Shown piece after piece: positions 15,598 through 24,321 of a stretch of DNA of 38,822 bases. The stretch is from positions 1-38,822 of the forward strand of contig CBDUXT010000058.1 in NCBI GenBank assembly GCA_965371245.1, read 5' to 3'. The notes under the pieces are model-generated. The model worked only from the letters and a program-made list of their open reading frames with translations. It ran no database searches and was not told where the DNA came from. The first letter of the stretch is position 1; each line of letters opens with the position of its first letter. The position numbers and the translations under genes are program-made. Source of the DNA: CBDUXT01 sp965371245 (GTDB lineage: Bacteria; Planctomycetota; Phycisphaerae; UBA1845).

Positions 15598-18492
15598 TCA
15601 GGGTAAGTACAGATTCCCCAACGAGAGCGGGTCATAGGCGTTACCGGTCGCCCCGGACCAGGTGCTGAACTCCCGGCCGACCTCCTCAAAACGCGTGACG
15701 TTAAAGCCCCAGATCATGTGCGCGTCGGTACCGGTGTCGAACGAATCCAGGGGAATCTTCAGCTCGATGGTCCAGCGTCCGTCGGACACTCGCGTGGCGA
15801 CCTCCACGCCCGCCGCCCAAGGCTCACGGGCGCCAACGGGCGGATCGAACCGAATCCCCTTCTCGAGGAAGTAGCTTCCGGACGGCTTGACAACCACATG
15901 GAAGAGGTCGGCCGGTGAGTGCGTGCCCGCGTTGAGCGGATCGATCAAGAACTCCACAAGCTCACCGCTCGATGGAATCATGTCGTCGTATTCGACGCCG
16001 CTGCGCTGGACGGCCGAGTCGCGTACGCCGTCGAACGCACAGTTCACGGCGATATACAGGTTTCGCCGGTCGCGCATGACAAACGCCAGCGTCGCGTGCC
16101 TCGGCGATGATGCGCCACCGGCGAGTGCCGCCCCCGCTCGCGCCGAGATGAGGCGAAAGTCGGCCGCAACGTTCGTCGCTCCCGGTGGCCAGTCGGCAAG
16201 TGATCCATCCACGGCGATTGGCGTTTCGATCGGGGCCGCAACCACACACGCGATCCGCGCCTGTTCCACAAAGCGTTCGCCTTCCAGCGTTTCGAACCGG
16301 ATGGGCAGTAGGAGTGTTCCGTTTGGGCCCAGCGGTACCGCGCCGGCCGACGCAACGAGCGTGACGCGGCGTGACTCACCCGGCTCGATCGGCGAGACGG
16401 TGCGACCGTCTCCGCATTGCCAGCTCGACGGGGGATCCACGTAGTGAATGTTGCCGGAGACGGGCAGCCGTGTTTGGTTGTGGATCGTCACGACGCTTTC
16501 AATTTCCGTGCGCAACGATCCGGCGGAACCCACGACGCGCACGCGACTGCCGTCGATTCGCAGCGTGACCTTCCGCGTCAAGAGCATCAAGCGCCGCCAA
16601 GCCGTGGTTCGCCCGAGCGACGCGGCGCTACCGGGCGCGGGAGACCCCTGAACGGAACGACCCAACTCTTCGGCCATCACCCGTCGGGCGAGATCGAAAA
16701 CCGCCGGCTCACTCGGCCAACCCACGTAGCGCGCGTCCGCATAGTGGGCACGATAGGCTTCGCTTCCCGCGACGGGCGCTAGCGACTCCACGGCGCTTTG
16801 GGCGATGTGCCCGAGTCCGCGTTCCACAAGGAGCCGTCGCAGCGCACCGTCCTGTGCGCTTCGCCTCAGCCGTTTGAGGCGTACCGATGGGACCGGCTCA
16901 TTCAACCCGAACGGACCGCCGGGGAAGAGTAGCACGTGGGGGTCGGCGCGGAGACAGTCCTCGGGCGTGGGCTGGTCACCGGCGTCGGGCCAATCGTTGA
17001 TAAGCCCGACGTAGATCGCGTCGGCCTGTAGGTGTCCCGCCTGCCATGTCAGGATTCGTGCGAACGGGTCGGGGGCGTACACCGACACCGACCCGCTGTA
17101 GGGAGGCCGATCCACCGTCAACCAGGTTCGGCGCCCGGCGCGCCGTTCGGTGGCCAGGGCCGCGCTGTCGAAAAACTGTGCGGGCGGCGCCCAGAGGTCC
17201 GGCCTCGTCGGCCAGGGTGCGTTGATATACCCGGTCCACCCGAGCGGCGCCAACGACTGAGGCCAAAGGTCGGTAGCCGCAAAGATGCGCGGATCAGCCC
17301 GCTTGGCGGCAGACACGAAATCGCGGATGCTCTTGTCGCTGTGGTCGGCGCCGCGTCCGAGCAGCGCATACGACCGCGACAGCCAGCCCCGCTCCGCGAA
17401 ATGTGAAGCGCATTTTGCCAGGTAGTCTTCCAAGAGACCGGCGCCCGCGGACCCCGTCATCGTCCCGGTCGGGCGCAACACGTCGAACATCGCTTCCACG
17501 GGAAGAGCCCAAAGGGTGATCGGCGTGCCGTTGGCGAACGCCTGCCCATCGAGACAGTGTTCCGCGATGGCGTCGTAGGTATGCCAGTCGATGTCCAGCC
17601 GACCTCGGGCGTTGATCCCTACGCCCGGTGCCAACCGCGGCAAGACCGGCGTCAGGCGATGGCGACGAAGCAGGTTCAGCGTGGAGGCGAGCACCTGGTC
17701 CACTGAAGCGCGACCCGGCGAGCCTGGCCGATCGTCGTCGCCGACGCCGGTCGGTTGATCCGCCTGGCGACGGTGATGACGCAGGAGCGCTCGATGATCC
17801 AGTTCCACGATGATTGGCTCGGCCGGCTCGTCGGGAAGGACGAAGGGCCAGACGGTGAGTTCGAATCCGAGCGTATCGACTTCATGCCCGGCGCTCAGCA
17901 GTTCGATGCGGCCATCATAGGTACCGTCGGCTGAGCCTTTGGGCACGTTCAGGTCCACCCAAAACGAATAGACCTCGCCGGCCGCCAACAATTCCGGAAG
18001 CCCACCGACCGGCGCACCGATCGGCACCAGTACGTCCATCGCGGCGGCTTCGCGCTGGGAAGGTGGAATGGCTCGCACGTGCCAGCCGGGAAAATCCGTC
18101 AAAGGCACGGGGTGCTCGCGAAAGATGGTCACGACTTCGGGATTGAGGCTTGCGTCAAGCGACTGAATGGACCCAATCCGCAACGCGGGCCGGCGGATGG
18201 GGCTTCCCCCGACACGCATCGAAAAACGAAACGACACCGTCTCGTTGATCGCGGCCGACAGGCGCAGCCGACCCGGGTTCATACCGGGAGATGAAAGCAC
18301 GACCCCACGATCCGGGTGGGCAACCGACGCGGGAGTTTGGCCGTCGGACCAACGGAGGACGGCCGCGCTGTGTGACCGGCATGCGGAATGGAGCGAAACG
18401 CAGAGGGTGAGGAGCAAACTGAGGCGACGGCGAATACGAACGCCGGCCGTGGCAAAGGGCGATCGGAGCTGGGCGTGGACGGGCGCGATCAC
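15598..18492 (-). CDS. Secreted DUF4091 protein with C-terminal CBM9-like domain
   Basis: 964 residues from a GTG; the exact start is uncertain because no Shine-Dalgarno is visible. An Arg-rich stretch and hydrophobic segment near residues 20-37 (RRRLSLLLTLCVSLHSAC) suggest export; the Cys could be a poor lipobox. The middle part has a TIM-barrel-like layout and ends with the DUF4091 pattern: ILTWQAGHLQADAIYVGLINDW, DPHVLLFPGG, then VPSVRLKRLRRSAQDGALRRLL. Residues about 790-964 resemble the carbohydrate-binding CBM9-like fold: AVDGSLADWP, LYIAVNCAFD, VEFLIDPLN, WTIELKIPLDSF, WGFNVTRFE. A role in polysaccharide binding or breakdown is inferred; no catalytic residue was identified. It starts 56 nt after the membrane-protein gene stop. 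Confidence 0.78.
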   Translation of the reverse strand: MIAPVHAQLRSPFATAGVRIRRRLSLLLTLCVSLHSACRSHSAAVLRWSDGQTPASVAHPDRGVVLSSPGMNPGRLRLSAAINETVSFRFSMRVGGSPIRRPALRIGSIQSLDASLNPEVVTIFREHPVPLTDFPGWHVRAIPPSQREAAAMDVLVPIGAPVGGLPELLAAGEVYSFWVDLNVPKGSADGTYDGRIELLSAGHEVDTLGFELTVWPFVLPDEPAEPIIVELDHRALLRHHRRQADQPTGVGDDDRPGSPGRASVDQVLASTLNLLRRHRLTPVLPRLAPGVGINARGRLDIDWHTYDAIAEHCLDGQAFANGTPITLWALPVEAMFDVLRPTGTMTGSAGAGLLEDYLAKCASHFAERGWLSRSYALLGRGADHSDKSIRDFVSAAKRADPRIFAATDLWPQSLAPLGWTGYINAPWPTRPDLWAPPAQFFDSAALATERRAGRRTWLTVDRPPYSGSVSVYAPDPFARILTWQAGHLQADAIYVGLINDWPDAGDQPTPEDCLRADPHVLLFPGGPFGLNEPVPSVRLKRLRRSAQDGALRRLLVERGLGHIAQSAVESLAPVAGSEAYRAHYADARYVGWPSEPAVFDLARRVMAEELGRSVQGSPAPGSAASLGRTTAWRRLMLLTRKVTLRIDGSRVRVVGSAGSLRTEIESVVTIHNQTRLPVSGNIHYVDPPSSWQCGDGRTVSPIEPGESRRVTLVASAGAVPLGPNGTLLLPIRFETLEGERFVEQARIACVVAAPIETPIAVDGSLADWPPGATNVAADFRLISARAGAALAGGASSPRHATLAFVMRDRRNLYIAVNCAFDGVRDSAVQRSGVEYDDMIPSSGELVEFLIDPLNAGTHSPADLFHVVVKPSGSYFLEKGIRFDPPVGAREPWAAGVEVATRVSDGRWTIELKIPLDSFDTGTDAHMIWGFNVTRFEEVGREFSTWSGATGNAYDPLSLGNLYLP

Positions 18493-18548
18493 GCTTTTGG
18501 TTTCGTGCCGTGGCGGATGTCTTCCGAGGTCAACAAAGCCGGCGCGGG

Positions 18549-19337
18549 TCAGTTCCCCGTCTTCGGCTTCGCGGTCTCGCTGTTCGACTCGCCGGATTCC
18601 TCGGCCGGTGGCGAGACGGGAGGCAACGTCGAGAGGTCGGCCGGATCGACCTGAATGAGATCGATCGCCGGGCTCGTTAGGGCGGCCGGGTCGGGCTCCT
18701 CGGGCGGAGACTCGAAGGTCACGATCGTGAAGATTCGGTCCAGAGCGTCGAGACGGTCCAACGCCAGTTTCTGAAACGGCAGTCCGCTCATCGCGGGGTG
18801 ATCCATGATCTCGCGCAGATGTATTTCCGATCGCTCACGATGAACCCGATCGCCGTCGATCGCAAACTCGTTCTCTTCGACGGTCGAAAGCCCGGAATGG
18901 GCCAGCCCGAACGCAAGCGGATTGTCCGGGAAGGTTTCCAGGAGTCCCTCCCACGCGCGTCGTGCTTTCCGGTTCAGATCGACATCGGGCGGTGCGGGCA
19001 CGGCCTGCGCCAACCTGAGCCCTTCGCGTCCTTGATCGACCAGGCTGTCGAAGACGAATCGGTCATCCGTGACACCCTGCGTGATGGAAAAGAGCGTCTC
19101 GATCGACTGGCGCCCCTCTTCGGGGTCTCCATAGAGAAGAGCGGCTTTTCGCCGCCACACGTCCTCCACCGCGGCCGCTCGGGACCGGACGGTAAACGCA
19201 ACCGTAGCAAACGCCGCGCCCACGACGATAACGGCGATCGCGATACCCTTCCCGTTGTGGTCCAGGTAGTCCCGCGCCACGTTCAGCGCATGGACCAAGT
19301 CATTCTCTTTGAGTTCGTGACGTCTTTCCGCCTTCAT
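18549..19337 (-). CDS. Single-span membrane protein, YfgM/TPR-like
   Basis: 262 residues. The N-terminus MKAERRHELKENDLVHAL and a single transmembrane span (about 31-50, GIAIAVIVVGAAFATVAFTV) match the layout of YfgM-type tail domains. The outer part is helical (EDVWRRKAALLYGDPEEG, FDSLVDQGREGLRLAQ, ALAFGLAH-type repeats), suggesting degenerate TPRs, and ends in a Pro/Glu-rich tail. YfgM-type proteins assist folding at the translocon, but homology here is only to the layout; function unassigned. AAGGG lies upstream of the ATG. It begins 4 nt after the frameshifted gene at 19342-19771 and leads into the DUF4091 gene, so the three probably formed one transcript. Confidence 0.75.
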   Translation of the reverse strand: MKAERRHELKENDLVHALNVARDYLDHNGKGIAIAVIVVGAAFATVAFTVRSRAAAVEDVWRRKAALLYGDPEEGRQSIETLFSITQGVTDDRFVFDSLVDQGREGLRLAQAVPAPPDVDLNRKARRAWEGLLETFPDNPLAFGLAHSGLSTVEENEFAIDGDRVHRERSEIHLREIMDHPAMSGLPFQKLALDRLDALDRIFTIVTFESPPEEPDPAALTSPAIDLIQVDPADLSTLPPVSPPAEESGESNSETAKPKTGN

Positions 19338-19341
19338 GACA

Positions 19342-19771
19342 TCACCCTTGCCCGGCGCATTGCCGGTCGGGCTCGATCCGTGGGGCGATGGTGCCGTCGA
19401 TCGCCACCTGCCGCCTGACGGCCGAGCCGGCCTGTTGAATAATCACACTGTACGACTCAGCACCGCTATTGAACCGGGTCATGGCTTGCCCATTCTCGCG
19501 CGCTTCGCTGACCGGGTGCCAACGAACAGGTGGCATCGGCCACTGATAGAGCCGGCGGATCGCCTGGTTGTCCGCCGACCCGCCAGAGCGGTATCGCACG
19601 AAGCGAATCGCCCACTGGCCCCATCCTCACTGGATTGATCGACCAATCGGAAGCCCTCGGGTATCGGAATATCTGCCACAAACGGCGGGGCCGACGGAGT
19701 CAACGCTCTGCCGTCTCAACCCGGCGTGGAGCGACGCACGGTGCCAAGAGCCCTATAACCACCCCGATCAT
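19342..19771 (-). pseudogene. Frameshifted small exported protein
   Basis: Three minus-strand frames are needed to read it. Frame 1 from the ATG at 19771: MIGVVIGLLAPCVAP and then a stop, looking like a signal peptide. Frame 2 from about 19703: PSAPPFVADIPIPEGFRLVD, ending QSSED. Frame 3: WAIRFVRYRSGGSADNQAI, RRLYQWPMPPVRWHPVSE, TRFNSGAESYSVIIQ. In order these resemble a small exported family that reads PIPEGF...RYxG...FYxxQMPxxGW...LxFxKG (from memory of planctomycete proteins). Two breaks, near 19705 and 19615, make it broken unless they are sequencing errors. A promoter-like pair 96 nt before the ATG supports 19771 as the original start. Confidence 0.6.
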
Positions 19772-19866
19772 CGCTTGTCGATCCCGCGGCGTATCACGAT
19801 CGCTCGATCCCAAAGACGCCGGGCGCTTCCTAGCAAGCACGCCTCCACGAGCGGCGAAGTCGGGTT

Positions 19867-19895
19867 ATGCTATGTCGATGCCGGTTTTCCGTCAA
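19867..19895 (-). promoter_or_regulatory. Likely promoter of the minus-strand group
   Basis: On the minus strand, TTGACG (19890-19895) and TAGCAT (19867-19872) with a 17-nt spacer, 96 nt before the ATG at 19771. It could drive the frameshifted gene and the two genes downstream. Confidence 0.45.
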
Positions 19896-19955
19896 TCCCG
19901 GTCCCCAGACCGAACCTCGATCGAGCGCATGAAAGAATCGGCGACCTTCCAGAAC

Positions 19956-20052
19956 GTAGGGCAGGTCGTTGTTCCGCGTAAGCGTAACGTTGACCTGTCA
20001 TGGGCGAGGCAGGTGACCCCCCTGGCATGGCCGGGAGAACCACCTGCCCTAC
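19956..20052. repeat. 97-bp element with 11-bp perfect inverted ends
   Basis: It starts GTAGGGCAGGT (19956-19966) and ends ACCTGCCCTAC (20042-20052), exact reverse complements. The ends are the same word as in the REP palindromes at 32287, 32541, 36644 and 36722. The interior contains a further CAGGT/ACCTG pair. It looks like a paired REP (BIME-like) with an inserted middle. The surrounding 19896-20139 has no gene. Confidence 0.7.
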
Positions 20053-20139
20053 GATGATGCCGCTCAAGGTGTCACGGACCCGCCTCCATCCGCGACCTCG
20101 AACCCGATTCCCCACGCCAAGACCCCTGTCCACAGCGTC

Positions 20140-20167
20140 TTGTGCAGCCTCAGGCGAACGGTACACT
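20140..20167 (+). promoter_or_regulatory. Possible promoter for the tandem exported proteins
   Basis: TTGTGC (20140-20145) and TACACT (20162-20167), 16 nt apart, about 140 nt before the GTG at 20308. Both boxes match only four of six positions. Confidence 0.25.
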
Positions 20168-20307
20168 GTTTCCGTCGTATATACGGACATAGTCCCTCGA
20201 CGGGTTGCCGAGCCAGCGGCCACCCGCCGATAGCGCGGAAACAACGACGGAACGCCATCTCGCGGGCCGATCGGTGCGTCGCCCTGGTTCCGAGGATTCG
20301 AGCAAGC

Positions 20308-20874
20308 GTGATCACGAGCCCTCGCCTGCTGATCTTGGTCGCCCTTGCCGGCGGGCTGGCGGTTTTCGCTGCCTCGCTTGCCTCGGGTCCACCAAGGCCA
20401 TCACCCGAGGAGTCGCTTTTCGTCCCGGGCAACGACGGAGCCGGGCGGCTGGTGGTCCAAGCGCGGAAGCAACTGCTCCGGGATCGTCCTCTCCCCGGCG
20501 AGGATCCGCCGAATCCGGCCGAGTTGGCCGTGACTTGGCACGTCGATCCCTCCGGTAAAAGGAACCGGCTTTACTACGACCTGACGGAGGCGAACGGGTA
20601 CTACGTGGAGACATTCGAGTTGGATATCTACCACGTCTCAGACGCGGACGACCTGCCCGCCCGCCCACTAACCAGCAAGTTCTTGAATGATTATGTTGAG
20701 GCGAACAGCACCCTTGCGGGCTGCCTCGATCTCGGCCCGGCCGAGCTCTGGCGGGTCGGCGGCGAAATGGGAACCAGCGACAACTGGTTTATCGATGTCC
20801 GTGCCTACGGACGGGCTCGGCTCCAGAACCCCGACCCACTGCCCACGCTCTCCGAAGAGAACAGATGCCGGTGA
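20308..20874 (+). CDS. Exported protein of unknown function, tandem paralogue 1
   Basis: 188 residues from GTG. A hydrophobic N-terminus (PRLLILVALAGGLAVFAASL) is a signal peptide or anchor. The outer part shares many blocks with the next gene: PGEDPP, RNRLYYDLTEANGYYVETF against NRLVYFVTEAHGYYVEGF, LNDYVEANSTLAGCLDL against INDLLEANSTLRGCLEV, YGRARLQNPDPLP against YGRARVQDPEPLP, and a Cys-Arg end in both. No domain is recognised. Two Cys (in GCLDL and the final CR), also present in the paralogue, may pair. The GTG is the best start before the hydrophobic segment; no strong ribosome-binding site. It is 21 nt from the next gene. Confidence 0.72.
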   Translation: MITSPRLLILVALAGGLAVFAASLASGPPRPSPEESLFVPGNDGAGRLVVQARKQLLRDRPLPGEDPPNPAELAVTWHVDPSGKRNRLYYDLTEANGYYVETFELDIYHVSDADDLPARPLTSKFLNDYVEANSTLAGCLDLGPAELWRVGGEMGTSDNWFIDVRAYGRARLQNPDPLPTLSEENRCR

Positions 20875-20895
20875 CCACGGCAAGAAAGAAGCCCC

Positions 20896-21459
20896 ATGAA
20901 CCCACGCCTTCTAATCTTGATTGCTCTAGCCGCCGGACTGGCGATCTTCATGGCGATGCGCCCCGACGCCCCCGCCCAGGCCGTCCCCGATGGACCCACC
21001 TTCGAGACGAACCCCGAGGGAGACGCAGAAGAGGTCATCCGGACACTCCAAACACCGTTGTGGGATCGCGATCTGGCCGGTGAGGATCCCCCGGAGGAAC
21101 CGGATCTCTATGTCACCGTCGAGGTTGACACGTCGGAAGGCAAGAACCGCCTGGTCTATTTCGTCACCGAGGCCCACGGCTACTACGTGGAAGGGTTCAA
21201 GATCGAGTTTTACTTCCTGCCCGATCCCAGCGTCGAGGAACTAGACGAACCGTTGCTGACCCAGCGAATCAACGATCTTCTGGAAGCCAACTCGACCTTG
21301 CGCGGTTGTCTGGAGGTCGTTCCGGCCGAGCTCCGAACCGTCGGCGGCAGTATCGGATCGTCGGAAAACTGGGACGCGCTGGTCATCTGGTACGGACGCG
21401 CCCGCGTCCAAGACCCGGAACCGCTCCCCAACGTGTTCCAGCCGAACAAGTGCCGATAG
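20896..21459 (+). CDS. Exported protein of unknown function, tandem paralogue 2
   Basis: 187 residues from ATG (AGAAAGAAG upstream). It has the same layout as the preceding gene: hydrophobic N-terminus (PRLLILIALAAGLAIFMAM), a variable linker, then the shared core with GYYVEGF, EANSTLRGCLEV and YGRARVQDPEPLP, and the same Cys-Arg ending. The linkers have diverged most, which fits an old duplication followed by divergence. Function unknown; the conserved aromatic/acidic core suggests a small globular domain outside the cytoplasm. Positions 21460-21648 carry no gene. Confidence 0.74.
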   Translation: MNPRLLILIALAAGLAIFMAMRPDAPAQAVPDGPTFETNPEGDAEEVIRTLQTPLWDRDLAGEDPPEEPDLYVTVEVDTSEGKNRLVYFVTEAHGYYVEGFKIEFYFLPDPSVEELDEPLLTQRINDLLEANSTLRGCLEVVPAELRTVGGSIGSSENWDALVIWYGRARVQDPEPLPNVFQPNKCR

Positions 21460-21648
21460 AGCATGCACAGATGTCGGGCCGGCAGGCGCTGGTCTAGCTG
21501 CGCCGAGCCAATCTCTGCTCGAGGCTGACCTATCCCGCTTGATCTTGACGTCGCCCAGCCACCGCCGAGTAGGTCGCGCTTGGAAATGCCGCACCCTTGT
21601 CACCGCTGGGTTGGTACGAGGTGCGCGTGGCATGCCCGCGCCGTGTGG

Positions 21649-21735
21649 CATGCCTAAGCGAAGCGCGGGCATGAGGAGTTGGGCGATGGACTCGGGGTGG
21701 GCGTCAAACATGCCCGCGCCTACGGCTTGGGCATG
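21649..21735. repeat. Two CATGCCC..GGGCATG palindromes in opposite orientation
   Basis: Reverse copy 21649-21673 (CATGCC, TAAGCGAAGCGC, GGGCATG) and forward copy 21709-21735 (CATGCCC, GCGCCTACGGCTT, GGGCATG). A half-copy begins at 21631. The paired inverted arrangement recurs at 33941-34026. Confidence 0.75.
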
Positions 21736-22037
21736 GCACCCGTGGCTCCCATAGCACGCGCATACCTTTGGAACACAATCTTTCCGGTGGCAAGCAATAG
21801 CAGGGCCGTGAAGATCATACCCCAACCCGAGAGCGTCGGAACCGGCTCATCCGCGCAATCCGGGTCGTCGAGGTCGATGAATCCGTCGCAGTCGTTGTCC
21901 AGGTCATCGATGCAAGTTGATCCGGGCACCTCGCTCGAAGCCGGCGTACCGCAATCCACGGTGCATGAGCTGGAGTCCTCGCCCGGATCGCAACGGCTCT
22001 GTCGCCCCGGCCAAGCCTTCGAGGGTGGAAGACCGAG
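21720..22037 (-). pseudogene. Remnant of a secreted protein with a MopE-type metal motif and IPTL-like C-terminal sorting signal
   Basis: The minus frame opens after a TGA at 22038-22040, with no good start codon. It reads RCDPGEDSSSCTVDCGTP, a Cys-rich stretch, then DDLDNDCDGFIDLDDPDC, the Asp/Asn metal motif of MopE-type proteins, then VPTLSGWGMIF followed by a hydrophobic span and FQRYAR. A motif beginning PTLS-W-G, a membrane span and basic residues make the IPTL-CTERM sorting pattern. The last ten residues (AMGATGAMPKP) come from the adjacent palindrome, so the original end was also replaced. It lies downstream of the subtilase on the same strand but is not fused to it. Confidence 0.55.
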
Positions 22038-22137
22038 TCAGACCAGGGGCCTGCGCCTGGCCATTGGACTTCCGCCTCTTCTCAGGGCTAACGGCAAAGA
22101 TGAATCGCTATGTTGTGCAAAGGAAATCGGACACACC

Positions 22138-23964
22138 CTATCGTACGCTGAGGGACAATTCATCGCTCGTGCGACCTCCGCGGGTGTCCGTCACGGTCAG
22201 GCGGATGGTATGCAGCCCCGGCGGCGACTCCGAGGCTCGCCACAGGAAGCTCAGGCCGGAGGATTGCCCCGCAGCCGCGGTCACAAGCACGGAGACGCCG
22301 TCCACGAACCATTCGACCGTGGCCAACCCGTCGGCGTCGGCCACCGTGGCTTGGATAAGGGTGTCGCCGGATACGGTGGCCCCGTTTTGCGGCGACCGGA
22401 ACACGATGTCGGACCCCGACGAGGAGGTACCGGGCAGAGCCAGGCGAAACGATACGGTAACCGTCAGCGAGGCGGATGCATTGCCGAAGCGGTCCGTGGC
22501 GACGAAGGAAAGGTCGTGCCGACCGGATGGAAAACGGTCGGCGTCGATGACGAACCGGTATTCGGAGCGGGTGTCGGTTGCATAGGGCACGCCGTCGATC
22601 GACAACACCACGTCCGCAACGCCCCATCGATCCGTGGCGATGACCTGGGTCGTGAATCGCCCGGCCACGGTTGAGCCTGCAAGCGGTCGGCGAATCTCGA
22701 CGGCGGGTGCCGTTGTATCGATGATCGGTCTGGTCGCGAGGGTCCGGCGGACTGCGCCGGCCGCATCGAGCGCCCCGTTTCCGTATTCGATGTCCTTGCC
22801 GGGCTCGCCGCGATCGATGGTGGCGGCCAACAGCGCCGCCTGAAGCGAGACGGGGCGAAGAGCCGGGTTGACGGCCGCCATGAGGGCGACGACGCCCGCG
22901 GTGATGGGCGCGGAGAGCGATGTCCCGTTGGCGATCGTGTAGCCGCCGCCCGCGGCGGTCGTTCGGATTCCCACACCGGGTGCGGAAAGATCGATGAACG
23001 GACCGCGGTCGGAGAAGGCCGCCGCCTGCCCGGCGCTTCCGGTGGCGCCGACGAACAAGGCCTCGGCGAAGCCCGAGCCCCTCGTCTCGAGCCCCGTGTT
23101 GCCCGCGCTGATGACCACGAGCGAGCCACGGGCGAACGCCTCCTGGCTGGCGGCACGGACGATACGATCGGCCCAAAGCGGCGCGAAGCTGACGTTGATC
23201 GCCGTGGCGCCGCGCGAGGCAGCCCAGAGGATTCCGGCGGCCAAATGCCTCGTGGACGCTCGACCCTGCGCGTCCGTCGCGCGCACGATGATTAACGGGC
23301 TGTCCCACGAAACGCCTGCCACGCCCGTGGCATTGTTCGTCCAGGCGGCGGCCGCACCGGCGACTTGGGTTCCGTGGCCGGTGACATCGCCGACGTCGTC
23401 GGTCTGGTCGAACACGTTCCAGCGATCGACGATTTTTCCGGCAAGGTCGGGGTGGTCCATGTCCACGCCGGAGTCGATGATGGCGATTCGGACGTTCTCC
23501 GCGCCGGTACTGATATCCCAGGCTTCGGGGGCGCCGATGGCCGTGAGATGGGGCTGACTGGAAAAGAGGGGATCGTCGGGAACCACGGCGGCCTCCAGAA
23601 GATAGTTCTTCTGGACCGTTTCGATCAAACCGCTTTGGGCGAGATGGGTACCCGCGGCGGTTAGCGTTCCGGTCGGAACTTTTAGTACGATCGCGCCGAT
23701 CTCGGCAAGCTTGGCCACGACGCTCGCGTCGATCTCTCCATAGAGGCGCAGCAGACCGACGTCGTCCGCACCCGGGTAGGGCTGTATGAGAAGCTCGGTT
23801 TCCGCGAAGGGCAGGGCGGACATCGCCGGTTCGGCGTCTTCAACGAACAGGATGTCGGCGACCCCTGGTTCGCCGTCGTTTGGGTCGGCGTTGCCAGCGC
23901 AGCCGGCCAGGAGGCAGGGCGAAAGGATCACGAGCCACCGGGTTGGACGCCTTGTCTCTCGCAT
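22138..23964 (-). CDS. Subtilisin-family (S8) peptidase lipoprotein
   Basis: 608 residues from ATG 23964. The lipobox LLAGC (Cys22) makes it a lipoprotein. A propeptide-like region (about 50-125) precedes the S8 domain: Asp164 in IIDSGVD, His197 in GHGTQVAG, Asn289 in SAGNTG and Ser349 in NGTSLSAP. Residues about 420-608 form two Ig-like repeats (VEIRRPLAGSTVAGRFTTQV...; IVFRSPQNGATVSGDTLIQA...), each with FVATDRFGN- or VEWFVDG-type wording. The frame is open to 24303, but that part is a reversed dispersed repeat, not coding. The protein should cut proteins outside the cytoplasm; its targets are unknown. Confidence 0.93.
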   Translation of the reverse strand: MRETRRPTRWLVILSPCLLAGCAGNADPNDGEPGVADILFVEDAEPAMSALPFAETELLIQPYPGADDVGLLRLYGEIDASVVAKLAEIGAIVLKVPTGTLTAAGTHLAQSGLIETVQKNYLLEAAVVPDDPLFSSQPHLTAIGAPEAWDISTGAENVRIAIIDSGVDMDHPDLAGKIVDRWNVFDQTDDVGDVTGHGTQVAGAAAAWTNNATGVAGVSWDSPLIIVRATDAQGRASTRHLAAGILWAASRGATAINVSFAPLWADRIVRAASQEAFARGSLVVISAGNTGLETRGSGFAEALFVGATGSAGQAAAFSDRGPFIDLSAPGVGIRTTAAGGGYTIANGTSLSAPITAGVVALMAAVNPALRPVSLQAALLAATIDRGEPGKDIEYGNGALDAAGAVRRTLATRPIIDTTAPAVEIRRPLAGSTVAGRFTTQVIATDRWGVADVVLSIDGVPYATDTRSEYRFVIDADRFPSGRHDLSFVATDRFGNASASLTVTVSFRLALPGTSSSGSDIVFRSPQNGATVSGDTLIQATVADADGLATVEWFVDGVSVLVTAAAGQSSGLSFLWRASESPPGLHTIRLTVTDTRGGRTSDELSLSVR

Positions 23965-24013
23965 GGGTCGCACGAATCCACGGGTTCGATCGGGGCTGGA
24001 GCCAGAGCCCTCC

Positions 24014-24022
24014 TCTATAGCA
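24014..24022 (-). promoter_or_regulatory. Possible extended -10 promoter of the subtilase
   Basis: On the minus strand TGC-TATAGA forms an extended -10 (TGn before the hexamer), 50 nt before the subtilase ATG. No matching -35 was seen, as is allowed for this promoter class. Confidence 0.3.
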
Positions 24023-24105
24023 TGCGATTCAGCGGCGACGTCGGCACGGACGGGTTTGAGCAGGCGAACGCACGCAGGCGGATAAGTCCCGAGGACTGTG
24101 ATTAT

Positions 24106-24243
24106 GGGTCCGTGACACTTCCGGCGAGATGCGTACGTCGAATCAGAGCCGCTGGCGCTAGCCTGCGGTCCCCAGCGTCGGCATGTCACCGGGCTTGCGC
24201 CCCGGTGCTCTGAAAACGGTCCAACGCCGATTCCGTCGTGCAG
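24106..24243 (-). repeat. Dispersed block repeat, copy 3 (reverse)
   Basis: Read on the minus strand: GGAATCGGCGTTGG, CGTTTTCAGAGCACCG, CGCAAGCCCGGTGACATG, CCGCAGGCTAGCGCCAGCGG, then GCCGGAAGTGTCACGG. The palindrome here carries substitutions relative to copies 1 and 2. It lies between the subtilase and recJ genes; 24244-24321 shows no gene. Confidence 0.7.
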
Positions 24244-24321
24244 CCGGCGATGATGGGCACTGGATTGCAAAGAGCTGCGAGCCAGAGCGCGGGGGGGGAA
24301 CATGGGAAGCCAACGGCACCG

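Noticed and set aside
23965..24303. N-terminal extension of the subtilase frame
   Set aside because: It translates the reversed block repeat; the lipoprotein signal begins at the ATG at 23964.
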